Source of the DNA: Thalassia testudinum
Taxonomy: Eukaryota; Streptophyta; Magnoliopsida; Alismatales; Hydrocharitaceae
DNA: 64,000 bases
Assembly: GCA_037157565.1 (NCBI GenBank)
Contig: JAZHRO010000002.1
Coordinates: 75,132,001-75,196,000 of the forward strand
Direction of reading: 5' to 3'
Below the pieces are notes generated by a model. The model had not been told where the DNA came from. It saw only the letters and a program-made list of their open reading frames with translations, and ran no database searches. Numbering within the stretch: the stretch's first letter is position 1; each line of letters begins with the position of its first letter. The translations under genes and the position numbers were made by a program. Positions 46,373 through 57,903 of the stretch are shown here, piece by piece.

Positions 46373-47400
46373 GAGTGGATGAGGTGAGGGCGTGAGACAC
46401 GCGTGAGGGAGTGGGAGGCTGAGGGTGACCGGCTATGGTAGGTGGCATGGAGGAGAGAGAGGGGCGCTGCAACCAACAAATGAGGAGTGCCCAGTTGCAG
46501 CTCGCACGTGTGCGGGAGAAGTGGGCGAGTGTGGGGTGAGGATGATTGGATGTAGTGATTTTTGATCGGCTAACCTTCTCAGTTAGCTAGTCAAAATGAG
46601 GAGAGAGGGAGTGCGGAGCGGGTGTGCATGACTGGCTGAAGGCGCTGGGGTGGGAGCCGATCACTGGATAATTGAGAAGTGGACGGTAGCAAGTAGAAGA
46701 AAATGAACCATGATTGGGTTTGCATAGTAGCTACAAGGAAAATAGGGCAACACGAAACAGAGCTTCTACAACTATGTTAATGGCAAAAAAGATTTGATAA
46801 AACAAAAGTAAAATAAAAAGGGGGAAAAAAAGAGAAGAGAACCACTACGCCCACCTTCTCGCGAGGGAGTTGGGTGGTGGTGGAGGTCACCATGGTGGTT
46901 GCGACCATGGTGAAATTGCCCCCTGCCTACTGCGTATTCTCTCAACTGGTGAGAGAGAGCAGCATATGGGAGAGGAGAGGGAGAGAGGAGAGGTGAGGAT
47001 GGAGTGTGGTCGGTTGCTATGGATGGAGTGAGTATGCGAGTGTGTGTGTCTATGGGAGGGGGGAATGGAATGCTACTGGTGGAGGTGGGAGCCGACCGTC
47101 TGTAGGTGGAGATGGGATGGGGGATATATAGGTGAAGGGGTGTAGAGTGACAACAAGAGAATGTCGTTAGGGAATGAATATTTTTGGATAATTTATGGGT
47201 AGGCACTTAGGGTGGTGAATAGGTGGTGTTGTGTTAGGTGGTATTAGGTGGCGAAAATGAAGGAAATGGGGACTCTATCTCTCTCTCTCTCTATCTTCCT
47301 CTCCATAAAATGCACAAATGCCAATATTTACAAAATGCATGCATAACTACCAAATCTAAATGTGTTAAGTTAGGAAATAGATTAAGAGGGCATATTTAAT

Positions 47401-48857
47401 GGCATGAATTGCTGTGTAATCAGGGTTGCACCATCAGTTGGTCCACCTTTGTTGGCATTCTATACCTGGATGCACATATTCTAGTGTTGCATTGCATCTA
47501 GTTGTACTTGTTGGGAGGCAACCTAGCATTTTTGATTACATATATATCAGGTTGTATATATTAACTCAATTAATTTAGCTCTAGAACTGACTGAGCCTCC
47601 TTAAGCAGAGTTAAAGATTATCAGGTGATATCTATTCTTTTTCACATGTTTATTATATGCATTGAGGACACTGCATGAAATAGGCATGTGGGGTTAGACA
47701 ATTATGTTGAGTTACTCTATTCAGTTCTCATATTTTGCTAAAAATTATATATATTTGGTTGAAAGAAAATGAAAAGTTACAAAAAAGAAAAAATTTGTGT
47801 TCTTAGAGTTTTGAGCTAGGAAAGATCAAGAACTTTTGATATTGACAATTTACCAATCGTAAGAAACATATAATCAAAATCTTTTCGCATACACTCTTCA
47901 AGTCATTTTTTGACTTAATTACCTTGAGTATTTACTTAAATACGAACTTGTTTCTTGAGTCCTTGAATGGGATTTGAAAAAGTCAAAGTATTAGGTCAAG
48001 GGAGTGATAAATATGTGACTTATCTTCCCACCCTCTAGTTTGAAAAGATTAAGACAATTAAGTAATCTGTACTTGCACTTATGCACTGACTCCTCTTGTA
48101 GGTGACTACATGTTGAAAAGTAAGTGATCTAATTGCACATGTTTGCTCCCAAGCTATAAGATGTACAAATCTCAATCTAGCATTTTTAGCTTTTCAAACC
48201 TTCATCTAGGAGATGCTTTTGAATGAGATTCAGAAGAAGACACATACCTAGAAAAATGAGTGAAAAAGGAGAAAATGGGAAAAATATAGTAGGAGGAAGA
48301 CAAAGAAAGAAATATATACAAGAAATTCAAATAAAAAATGTGCGTTAAAAATAACCCCAAAAGAGTAAGCTATAGCAATAAGAAACCAAATGGCTTAGTT
48401 GAGGAGATATACATTGGGTTCGCCCTTGACCTCAAGATAGAAAAGGGTGGGGAAAAAGTTACCAATTTTTAGTAAGAAAAATCCAAAATGGGGTTTGTTA
48501 GAGTGAAGAGATATTCTTTGCCTTAATGAAAATTTACTTTTTACACACACATTAGGTGCTTAAGATTCAAATTCAATTCAAACCTTAGTGGCTTGAAGGG
48601 CCACAAAATGTTGCTCTGGAGACCCACATCTAAGGCTAATAAAATCTCCAATTAGATTTAGGCAATCTTTATTTAAGTCGATACTCTAGAACTGTTGAGT
48701 CTATGTAGTTAAGGTTTTGAATACAGGTCGTTAGCTTTGGTGAAAAATCAATGTTAGAATTTCTAATCTATTTTAGCTCAAGCTTGCTTATCAAATTTTT
48801 GAATAATTTTCATATTTTGTTTTGCTAAGGTACTAGCAAAAGATAGGCATGAAGGTG
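47401..48857 (+). other. 3' noncoding region of another Athila-like element
   Basis: No gene. TTGGGAGGCAACCTAGC (near 47512) matches the sequence just after the orphan frame in E1. It is followed by hairpin TGCATTG/CACTGCA (47658-47675), a GGCATGTGGGG purine tract, segments shared with E3 (near 48400-48480), hairpin TTTGCTA/TAGCAAA (48821-48840) and GGCATGAAGGTG before the LTR. Upstream coding sequence is absent. Confidence 0.6.
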
Positions 48858-49639
48858 TGATAAATGTACAATTAATTGATATTATATGCCTAATTTAGTT
48901 TAACCTTAACATATTCATGTGTTTATATTGTTGCATTTAATGCATTTAGTTCATACATATATATTTAGATTAATAAGTGTTTTAATAACACTAATGGATG
49001 TGGTTTAATTGCAAGAATAAATGGAGATCGAAGAAAAGACAAGATAAGGAAGGAAGGCGAAGGCAAAGGCAAAGGGACACATGGCACATCCACATCCTCC
49101 CTCCACCTTAAAAACATACGACAACCTACCCCAAATCTAGCCTTGTCCTGAACCTCATTTATACAATTCCACATCACCATCTATTCTTCATCCAATGGAC
49201 ACTAGAAACTCACCTAATTTTGGTAATAAAATCTACTCCATCTAGGCCTTACACCCTCCATCCAAGGGCTTAGAATGATACATTATTTTTAGCCAAACTT
49301 CATCCACTTCATCCTACTCAATCCTCACCATACTCACACATCTATGAGCCCTTAAGCTCTATCATCTTCGCACCACCTTTGGATTACCATCTACACCATC
49401 CATATCCCATTCTAAGGCTAGGTTTAAACCTTAGAAAACCAACACTAGTTGATTAACCAAACCAAATTCTAACCCTTCATCCATAATCCTTTGGCCTGCA
49501 TCCATGATCCTAGGCAACACCCTATTAGCCAATCACATTAGACTTAATACTCTATAAAAAGACCTACCCTCTCACCACTTAGGATCATCTTCATCCATCT
49601 CTTTCTCTACCACTTCTAAAAAGCTTCCTAAGTAGAAAC
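48858..49639 (+). repeat. LTR following the 47.4-48.9 kb region, partial
   Basis: Starts TGATAAATGTAC directly after the purine tract. A TATA box (CTCTATAAAAAGACC, 49551-49565) is followed by a CT-rich transcribed-looking stretch. It is cut at about 49640 by family-F LTR sequence. Confidence 0.55.
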
Positions 49640-50604
49640 ACGATGAGGTGTGGCTCATCATAGCTACAATGCTCAAGTTAAGATAGAAACGAGGTTAAAA
49701 CACTATCAATTAACACAGAAAATGGGTTAAGTGTGGGAATTAAGGTAAATGACCTAAAACATCTGTGTTAAAATTGCATAATTAGGTTATTTTTGGGAGA
49801 TTTTCTATTAATTATGATCTGAATGCTAATTGAACACAAATTTGAGCTTGAAATTACAAATCAATTGTGGGATTAACTTCTAATATGTTCAATTATTATA
49901 CCACAAAAATTACAATGTATTTTGACATCATTAGGACCTTGCATTTAGTGTTCTTCATTTAGGTCCTCACTACATAATTATTCCTTCACATGCTTTTCAT
50001 TTAAAAGTTGTAAGGACTTATTTGCAAGACTTCAGGGACCAATTTGTTAAGATTTCTATTCACTTATGGGTTCAGGTGTAAAATTTACACTTCACTTGTT
50101 TGGGCTTCCTTTGAAAAAAAACCCAAAACACTTGATGCTCACTCCTCCTACACTATTCATTACGAAGAACTCAGAGAACAGCTGCTGTCCATTCTTTGAT
50201 CTACTTGATCGACGGTGGATCTCCACCCTACGGCCTATAGTCGGTGCCTACACCTCTGCCTTTTCCTCTAGATCACATCCATCGGCTGACCTTTACCTTA
50301 AGTTTTCCCATGTGACCCAACTCAATTGTCCACCGTTAATCCCTAACAGACCTTCATCCATCACTATAGGTCACCCCGAGCCCCTAAGCCTATATATAGA
50401 CCTCCACCTTGAGCTTACAAGGTCTATCGACTCCCTCCCTTATTGAGTCAGTCACTCGTCCACCTCCAATTCTCTTTCTCTTCTTCTAGCTGGGATAGTA
50501 GCTACGTCACCCTTAATTTGTCCCTCACTACTATGGATTACATCACACCTGAGAGTAAGCTCTGGAGCTCCCTCACCTTGAGCTCTTCATCACTGGAGTC
50601 CCCT
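49640..50604 (+). repeat. Family-F LTR, copy 3, partial
   Basis: CGATGAGGTGTGGCTCATCA at the start matches copy 1. It follows copy 1 and 2 order loosely and ends at 50604 where a Tekay LTR begins. The 126-residue ORF at 50066-50446 is not conserved in the other copies. Confidence 0.6.
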
Positions 50605-52015
50605 TGTTAAGACCCATGATGTTATGCCTTTTAAGACGTCCGAACTTTAGGTCAGACGTCTGGTAAGACATCTGGACTGAGGATCAGATGTCTAGACTCA
50701 TTCCCAGATGTCTGAAAATAAAAAATCTTGGGTATGAACTCGCGTTTGTATGCGTGCTACTCGCAGACAGTACCCACCTCATTTTCCTCCTCTCTCTTTC
50801 CGCCCACAGCAAAACCCTAAACCCACACCCTTATAAAGCCCCCTCCACCTTCGTTTCCGCCACTTCCCAACCACCTTCCTTCTTCCCTCTAGTGAGAGCG
50901 GCATGCGCGAGCGAGAGCGCGAGAGTGGCATGAGGAGGAGAGGAGGGGCAACGTGAGAGGGAGAGGAGTTGAGCTTGCAAGCTTGCGTGGGAGCTCGTCG
51001 GTGAGCGCACGGCTGGAGCGGCGCGCGCGGGAGACGGAGGAGTGCATTGGGGAGGTCCTCTCCGACACTGCTGCAGCTGGAGCTGTAGGCGAGAGGGCAC
51101 GGCGCGACCACGCACGGTGTGAGAGGGCGGAAGCAGGTTTTGGTTCTGGGTTTTTCCCAGAATCAGACTTCTGGAGTGACGTCCAGACGATGTAGCCGAC
51201 GTCTGGAGGAGGTTCCAGACATCTGAGGAGTAGACTTCACGAAAGTACGTCTTCTTTGCGGATACGGCCATGTAGGCCACTCTGCCGAGGCACTGTTGCA
51301 TGCCTTTTTGAGGAGATTTGGTGGATTTCATGCAGGTTTCGCTTCGGGAAGGCACGGGACACACCCTCCCACACATTTCAGACGTCTGGGCGACATACCA
51401 GATGACGGGAAGCACTTCCAGGCGTCTGGAGAGGTGGTTGGATGTCTGGAGCTGGGTCCAGACGGTCCAGCGGAGTTCCTGGACATCTGAGGATTGGCGC
51501 AAGACTTGAGGTATGGTACTGGACACTTTTAAGATGTCTGGAAGTTGTTCCAGACGTCTGATTTGAGTCAGGAACACAGTTTTTGACCTGTTTAGGGTCC
51601 GTTTGAGGTTCGTTTTCCGCAATTAAGATATTGATGTTTTTAGTATGAATTCTCCTACTTGTTGGAATACTTTCTATACTGTTCTGAGTATTCTCTTGTG
51701 ATTGATCCTTGTGATAGGACTTCGTTCCGTTGCGGGTTCAGGGCTTGCTGAGGCACGTGAGCCTGCCGTTCAAGCCTCCACTACTCCTGGGTTTACTGGT
51801 AGAGTGGCTTCCCCTAATTAAAATACAAACCTGAATGGATGCGTGGAATGAATGATTAGAACCTAGGATATGGCATGAATGCTAGGACTAAAAATACTGG
51901 AATGTCTGTATTGAATGAATGGATTGCAGTCTTGAATGAGTAGATAGAATGATAACAATTGCTTGTAAATGAATAACAGTTGCCTACGAAATATGTAGTA
52001 CTTGTGCTAGTTAAC
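50605..52015 (+). repeat. Tekay-type LTR, plus orientation, 5' part only
   Basis: Starts TGTTAAGACCC; contains GACGTC-type palindromes (50630-50700; 51160-51560), TATAAAG (50832-50838) and one CCTAGG unit (51858-51900). It stops at 52015 where the opposite-orientation Tekay element begins. The rest should lie beyond the window. The long minus ORF 50831-51622 is LTR sequence. Confidence 0.75.
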
Positions 52016-54860
52016 TGTTACGACCCGGTTCCCGAATCCCTACAGGACACGAGAATCGGACCGACTCGACTGATCCCAAGACCTAGTTGTCCAATGAGAA
52101 AGTAACCAAAAAACAGTAAAATAAACCACATTCACCATGCAAGTAACTAACAGTAACAAAAGTACAGCAGTAAAGAAAAGAACTACTACAGTACATACCA
52201 CCACAACAGTAGAGAATTAAAAACAGGTATAGAAATATGAAGTTTACAATAAAAGAGTGCAAGGTGTAATAGAAATACTCACTACTACAGAAAATGGGTA
52301 CACAAAAGTACAACTACTGGGCTCTACTAGGTCCAGCACCCTCCACAGCTGTAGGCTCTGGCTGCTCAACACCTGGTCCTGAAAAAAGTGACAAATATGA
52401 CATGTCAGTGAAACGCTGAGTAGAGTGGCAACCAGCTAGCTAAGAAAACAGTAAAGGTGGACAAGTAGCTGTTGTTTTTAATTTCTTTCTTTATTTCTCT
52501 ATTTACTCTTTCTTGATTTATTTCTCAGGTCTTTCTCTTGATCTCGAATGTTCCTCATGGGAAAGATCTTGATTGTAGTCTTTTCCGAAAAGTAGAAGTA
52601 GCATGTGGTGCTCTCCTGGTCGGGAGAGTCCCCCGTGGTGGTTCTACCTTTAGTCAACCACCCCAAGGTCGCTGACAGACATAACGGTGACTATGGCATG
52701 CGCGATAAATGCACGGGTAGCTACCCCGCACTGGCACGCGGTCAGTCATTTCCGTTAATGGGTGCGCCTAAAGCACAGCACGGAACTAGTATAAGGTAGA
52801 GCCCTCTTAGTAACAGGGGTCCAGCCCCTCCACAGCAACCAAACAGGGGTCTTGCCCCTCCACAGTCTGCGCACCCTCGCCTGACTACCCTGGTTTGCCC
52901 AGTGGGCCTAACAAGTCGATGTAGGACGGCTAGCTGAACTCCGGGACCCGTGGGGTGGCTAGCTCTCTCCCTACACTAGTAGCTCTCCCTGGTACTGTGT
53001 ACGCGAGGGCCAAAAGTTGGTACAAAGTGGCCAGACCTAACCCCGGGTCCCTGGGGTGGCTAGCTCCGCTCTGCACTAAACAGGGGGACAGTTGCTCTCC
53101 TTGGTACTCCGTACTCAAGGGCCAGCTCACTTCCCCACCCACTTTCCTAGTTCCATTCTATTTATTTTCCAGGAGCTTTACTCCTAATTCCCGTAGGGTT
53201 CATACTCATATTTCTCAGGCTAAGCTATACTAGTTTTCATCATTTCAGTTTCATTCGCATATAGCCCGTGTTTCCAACATTTAATATCAATTTATATACA
53301 AGCAGCTCAAATTTAGTTTCCAAACAACAGGAATTACATGTAGCAGTTACTAGCAACATTACTCTACATTTCATAGGTAGCTGTTATCCAATTACAGGCA
53401 ATTATCATTATTCTGTCTCCTTATCTAAGACTGTAATTCAGGTATTCAAGACATTCGTTTTAGTGTTTCTGTTCCTAGAATTCATGCCACACCCTAGGAT
53501 CTATCATTCAATCTAGTTTTCAGGTCCTAGGATTCATGCCATACCCTAGGATCTATCATTCAATCTAGTTTTCAGGTCCTAGGATTTACGCCATACCTTA
53601 GGATCTATCATTTATTTCAGAGATGTATTAATGCTTGTAATTAACTAAGGGGAGCCACTCTACCCGCAAAATCGGGAGTAATGGGGGCGTGATCGGCAAG
53701 TCCACTTGCCTCCGCAACCCCTAAAGCCGCAACAGAATGAGGTCCTAACACAAGGATCAATCACAAGGAACCACTCAAAACAGGATAAAAGTATTTCATA
53801 CAAGTAGAGGAACTAATTCAGAGAAGAACAAAATCTTAAACGTGGAAATCGGACCTCGAACGGACCTTAAATGGGTCAAAAACGATAACTCTGACTCAAA
53901 TCAGATGTCTGGAACACCTTCCAGACGTCTTAAAAAGTGGTCCAGGTCGTACCTCACTCTGCGCTGTTCCTCAGACGTCCAGGGATGCTGCTGAATCGTC
54001 TGGACCCAGTTCCAGACGTTCGACCACCTCTCCGGACGTCTGGAAACTCTCTCCGCCGTCTGGTGCCGTGCCTAGACGTCTGAACTGCATGGGAGGGTGT
54101 GTCCCTGCACCTTCCTGAAACGAAACCTGCACGTGCGACAAAAACCTCCTCAACACGACACGTCTCTGAACCTTGGCGGAACAGCCTGCAGGGCCGTATC
54201 CGCAAAAGGAGGTAGAGGAGAAATTTCGTACCTCTCAGTCATCTGGAGCTCCCTCCAAACGTCGCTCACGTCATCTGGATGTAGGTCCAGACGTCTGATT
54301 CTGGGAAAAATTCCCAGAATCAGAACCTCCTCGTCTTCTTCCCACTGCGTGCGAGCTCGCCACGCAGCCGCTCGCCCACTACTCAAGCTGCAGCACCACC
54401 AGGGGAGATCTCCCCAGCACGATGCTCCTCCGCACGCACGCCGGCCGACCTCAAGCTGCTCCGGCAGGATCTCTCTCTCTTTCACGCGTGCTCTCCCTCT
54501 TCTTCCTTCTCGCTGTACCTCTTCCTCTCCGCACCGCACCCGGCAGCAGCTGCTGCCCTCGCTCTCGCTCTCGTGCTTACGCTGGAAGAGGGAGGAGGCG
54601 GTGGGGTGGTGAGCGAGGGAGAGGGGAGGGGGTATTTGAAGGCATGGGGGAGGCGTCTGTAGGTCGGCGAGGGGAGAGAGAAAAAGAAGAGGGTGGCGGG
54701 TTTCAGTCTGCGCGCGGCACGCGCGCAGACTCACGATCATACGCACGTAAAAATTGATTTCCAGACGTCTGGGAAGGCGTCCAGACATTTGACCAAACGT
54801 CTGGACCAACTCCCAGATGTCTTAAAGTGTATTTGATGTCTTGGTCTTAACAACATAACA
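52016..54860 (-). repeat. E4 3' LTR
   Basis: Starts TGTTACGACCC and ends at CATAACA 54860 (or TTAACA 54852; the copy at 50605 supports the latter). It mirrors the plus-oriented solo LTRs: R/U5 block (52600-52760), tandem TAGCTCTC blocks (52920-53125), CCTAGG units (53478-53612) and palindromes (53900-54100, 54240-54300, 54760-54830). The ORF at 54150-54809 is incidental. Confidence 0.82.
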
Positions 54861-55894
54861 AACTCAAAGGAAGTTTCGTCCTCGAAAGTTGCGCTAACTA
54901 GGGTGCAAACAAGGAACAATATACGCATAAAAAACTCAAAGAGGACCGAAGCCGATATGAAAAGATGACGTAAACACATTTACACTACTTAAAATGTCTA
55001 TTTATGCATGTTCTTAAGCATAGGATTGCATTTCATGATATAAATATTGCATAACATGCATCATCTTGCATTTAGAGTAGTTTGAATAAAATGGAAGTTA
55101 ATTGTCTCCTTTTATGTGCTTGGACAAGGAAAACATTTTATCTGGGCCACGAATTAAAGATCCAACCATATGGATGTGATCAGGGCGACGATTGGAGTTC
55201 AACGACTCCAAGATCGCCCTAATCTGGAATCTGTAGCATCAGATAGTGACCGGGGAACCCTAGAAGATCAAGGGCCAGGATGGTGTAAATCCACACTTCA
55301 AATGACAAATCCGACTGCACGGATGAATTCGGATCGACGATCGCAGCCCAACGACGCAAAAATCGAGTCAATCCGACATCCGTGGCACCATCTATAACAT
55401 CCAGAAGATGGACGACCAAGATGGCGCCATGTGGTGCCATCTCGGCCGCCCAAACGGCCGCATACATTCTCTGAAGACCCCGCACCCGCTCCCTCTCCGC
55501 CGTTGGATCTCGATTCAACAGCTGTGGATGCGGCTCATTGAAATCATCCGTGCAACCTTTTGGGCGAGGCAGCGGTCCAGCGCCTTATCGCGAGGCGCTG
55601 GCACACGTTCGAGCCTCGCCAAGAGAATTCTGAAACAAGGGGGCACGCTATTATCAACCGTCAGATCGCAATCCAGTGGCCGCGCGCGCCCGATAGCGTT
55701 CACGCACTATTGCATGCGCGGCGTCACGCGGCATTGCATGCGCCGGGCGGGCGCGTAGTGAGCGGGTCAGGCGCGTCTTAAGCCATCCGATCTCGCGATC
55801 GGACGGCTGAGATTTAGAGAACGTGGGCGTATGCGTTGAGCGCGGGCAGCTGAGGAGGCGCGTGTGGGCGCGGGTGCTACGCCCACATTGGGGG

Positions 55895-55924
55895 CTTTAG
55901 TGACGGTTTTATCCGTCACTAAAG
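55895..55924. repeat. Perfect 12-bp hairpin upstream of E3 TATA box
   Basis: Arms CTTTAGTGACGG (55895-55906) and CCGTCACTAAAG (55913-55924), loop TTTTAT. Equivalent hairpins lie at 61875-61904 (E3 3' LTR), 17378-17407 and 7358-7386 (E2; the latter with its first arm cut by an insertion). The position, about 60-90 bp upstream of TATA, is constant. Confidence 0.9.
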
Positions 55925-55981
55925 ACCCCTCATTTATTGTTTTAAAGATGTAATGACCCATTTGCCCTCACTCCTTGCAAC

Positions 55982-55988
55982 TATAAAA
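55982..55988 (+). promoter_or_regulatory. TATA box of E3 5' LTR
   Basis: GCAACTATAAAAGGAG; identical at 61962-61968 and, on the minus strand, at 17314-17320 in E2. Confidence 0.7.
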
Positions 55989-56724
55989 GGAGACCCCCTC
56001 CATATGAAATTCTCATCCCTTCCTTCTCTTCTTTAGCTCTCCAAAGCTCAAGAGAAGCTTGTCCCACACCCGGGATGCTTCTCATGAGATAAAGTCTAAA
56101 TTTTCGGCCCCTTCGGAAGTGGATCCCACGATGACGACGGTGTGCTGCTCCGTTCCCATTCTTCTACTTCGTCCTCCTTCGTCCTGCTTCGTCCTCCTTC
56201 GTCCAAGCGTCGTCCCATCCGGCTCGTCCTCCAAGCGACCGTCGAGGTGGATTTCCCTCTCCCTATTCTTTTTACTACTTTCTAGAATAGTTCTGCTCGT
56301 CCTCAAGCGATCGCTGAGGAGGACATTTCTCCCTCCATTCTTTTAATGCTTTCTAGAGTAAATTTATCGCTTTCTAGTGCAATTGTTTTATGCTTTCTAG
56401 TTGTAATGAATAATCTCCTCAATGATAAATTCTCTATTTATTCTACATCTCATTTTGATTTCTATGTGTAATATTCTCTCTCTTACCCTCTCTCTCTTCT
56501 ATTTATTGTAAATAATTAGATAGTTTTAAATTAAATTACTTCGTGACAAATAAAAAGAAATGCGTAGTTTTTAAATCAAATGTCCGCCTCCCTGTGTTCG
56601 ACCCAGAATTTTCATTTCGGTATAAATTTTATTTGTTGAACACGAATTCTTCGCTTTCAAGCTACAACGACAGGTTTTCCAAAACCGAACACGTTAGCGT
56701 AGTAATTCGATATGGTCAACATTG

Positions 56725-56741
56725 TGGCACCATTGCCGGGG
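56725..56741 (+). other. E3 primer-binding site (tRNA-Asp), decayed
   Basis: TGGCACCATTGCCGGGG, three bases after the LTR. It differs from the complement of the tRNA-Asp 3' end at two positions. Both are CpG to CpA, so the site was probably perfect at insertion. Confidence 0.88.
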
Positions 56742-57903
56742 AGGCGACGCTCTTTGGTTTCTCTTCGCATTCTGTAACTTACAAATCATTTTCCTCACTT
56801 TTCTCCTTTCTCATTGTAATTGCAGGTACTCTTTCGAGACAGGCAAAAGCGATAGATCAAAGTAAAGTACTGTGGAAGGTTCTGTAAGTTAGCCCCCACC
56901 TCCTACCCATTAGATTTCATTTCATCACATAATAACTCAAACATCAATCAACCTAGGTGCTTTTATAAACTCTAGGGTTAGATTGTTTGTTGTTTGACAC
57001 CCATACTCACCCCAACCCCCACATTAAAAAAAAGAAAAATTAAAAAAAATCTCACATAGGTACACAACCTCATCTGATTTTCTAACTCAACCGGTAAACC
57101 GATCTTAGGAACCGGTACACACATTCAAACACATAATTGAGTAGAAATCAGATTAGGTAATCATTTGTATGCCTAATTAAGTGGTGCATAAGGCCAATTG
57201 TTTGAGTTGATTGGGCCGCACCACTTCAAATAAAATCAACTCATCAAGTAGCTGCCACTTAGGTTCAACTCTTAGGGATTTACCAGGCACTCCATATTCT
57301 TTTTAAGCTTTAAAGGAAAACATCTTCACCTGTGCTTGTAAAACCTGGTGTGCCAATGAAACTTATTTGAAAACACCTAAAGTTGAATCCTAAAAGCTAC
57401 TAAGCAAGATTTGAACCTTAAAATTCACCACATCAAAAATAATCTTGCTTGAAAACCATTGGTTGTGCACGCACACACAAATCAATCATTCATTAAGGGC
57501 ACAACCCATTTAAAGGGACTATCACATTCCAAAGCATATTCAAACCTAGCCCTAAATAAAACAGAGTAGACGTTGGCCTTAAGGATTGGACTCGCTCTTC
57601 AGAACCCAGAATGAGATTATTTTCGATTAGTCTATTTCTACTATTCAATCTGATGTCTAGCTAGGGGAGCAGAATTAAACGATCGCAGCTGGGGGGTACA
57701 CTAGGAACCGGAGGTGCAAGCCGAAGGAAGAACCTTCTCCCCAGTCCCTCCTTCTAACTGGTTGGATTGAATAGACGAAAGTAGATCAAATCATTTCTTT
57801 ATCTCAAGATGGGTTTTGGGAGTCTGTAGGTCTGTAGGCTAACCCAATTAAGGACAGGTTTGATTGTTTGTATTGCAGGGTGCCTTTCTTCCTCCCTTGT
57901 CTC
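56742..57903 (+). other. E3 5' leader
   Basis: No gene. It holds a hairpin-capable segment with GAGTTGATT/AATCAACTC arms (57204-57242) and the block 57540-57760 shared with E1 and E2, including the CAGTCCCTCCTTCTAACTGG stretch also found in E2. Confidence 0.65.

Larger units (their letters stand above)
44271..47400 (-). repeat. Decayed LTR-like region, minus orientation
   Basis: GGATCAAACTCAGGGAGGCGGG near 44347 matches the equivalent place of other Athila-type LTRs read on the minus strand, so an LTR probably begins just left of it. It is interrupted by an AT-rich segment (about 45045-46130) and holds GT-rich simple repeats and Pro/Ser/His false ORFs (46134-47206). No coding domain. Confidence 0.45.
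54967..56721 (+). repeat. E3 5' LTR
   Basis: 1755 bp, TGACGTAAACAC to GGTCAACA. Contains a tRNA-like segment (55563-55620, missing 5 bases in box A relative to the 3' LTR), AGCCATCCGATC/GATCGGACGGCT inverted repeat (55790-55815), a perfect 12-bp hairpin (55895-55924) and TATAAAA at 55982. Many differences from the 3' LTR are C/T or G/A. Confidence 0.93.

Noticed and set aside
46772..47206. 144-residue minus-strand ORF
   Set aside because: Ser/Pro/His-rich translation of LTR and simple sequence, no domain, no equivalent in other copies.
50831..51622. 263-residue minus-strand ORF
   Set aside because: Lies inside a Tekay LTR in antisense; broken in the other LTR copies.
54150..54809. 219-residue minus-strand ORF
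   Set aside because: Lies within the E4 3' LTR; the frame is not kept in the other Tekay LTRs, so it is incidental.
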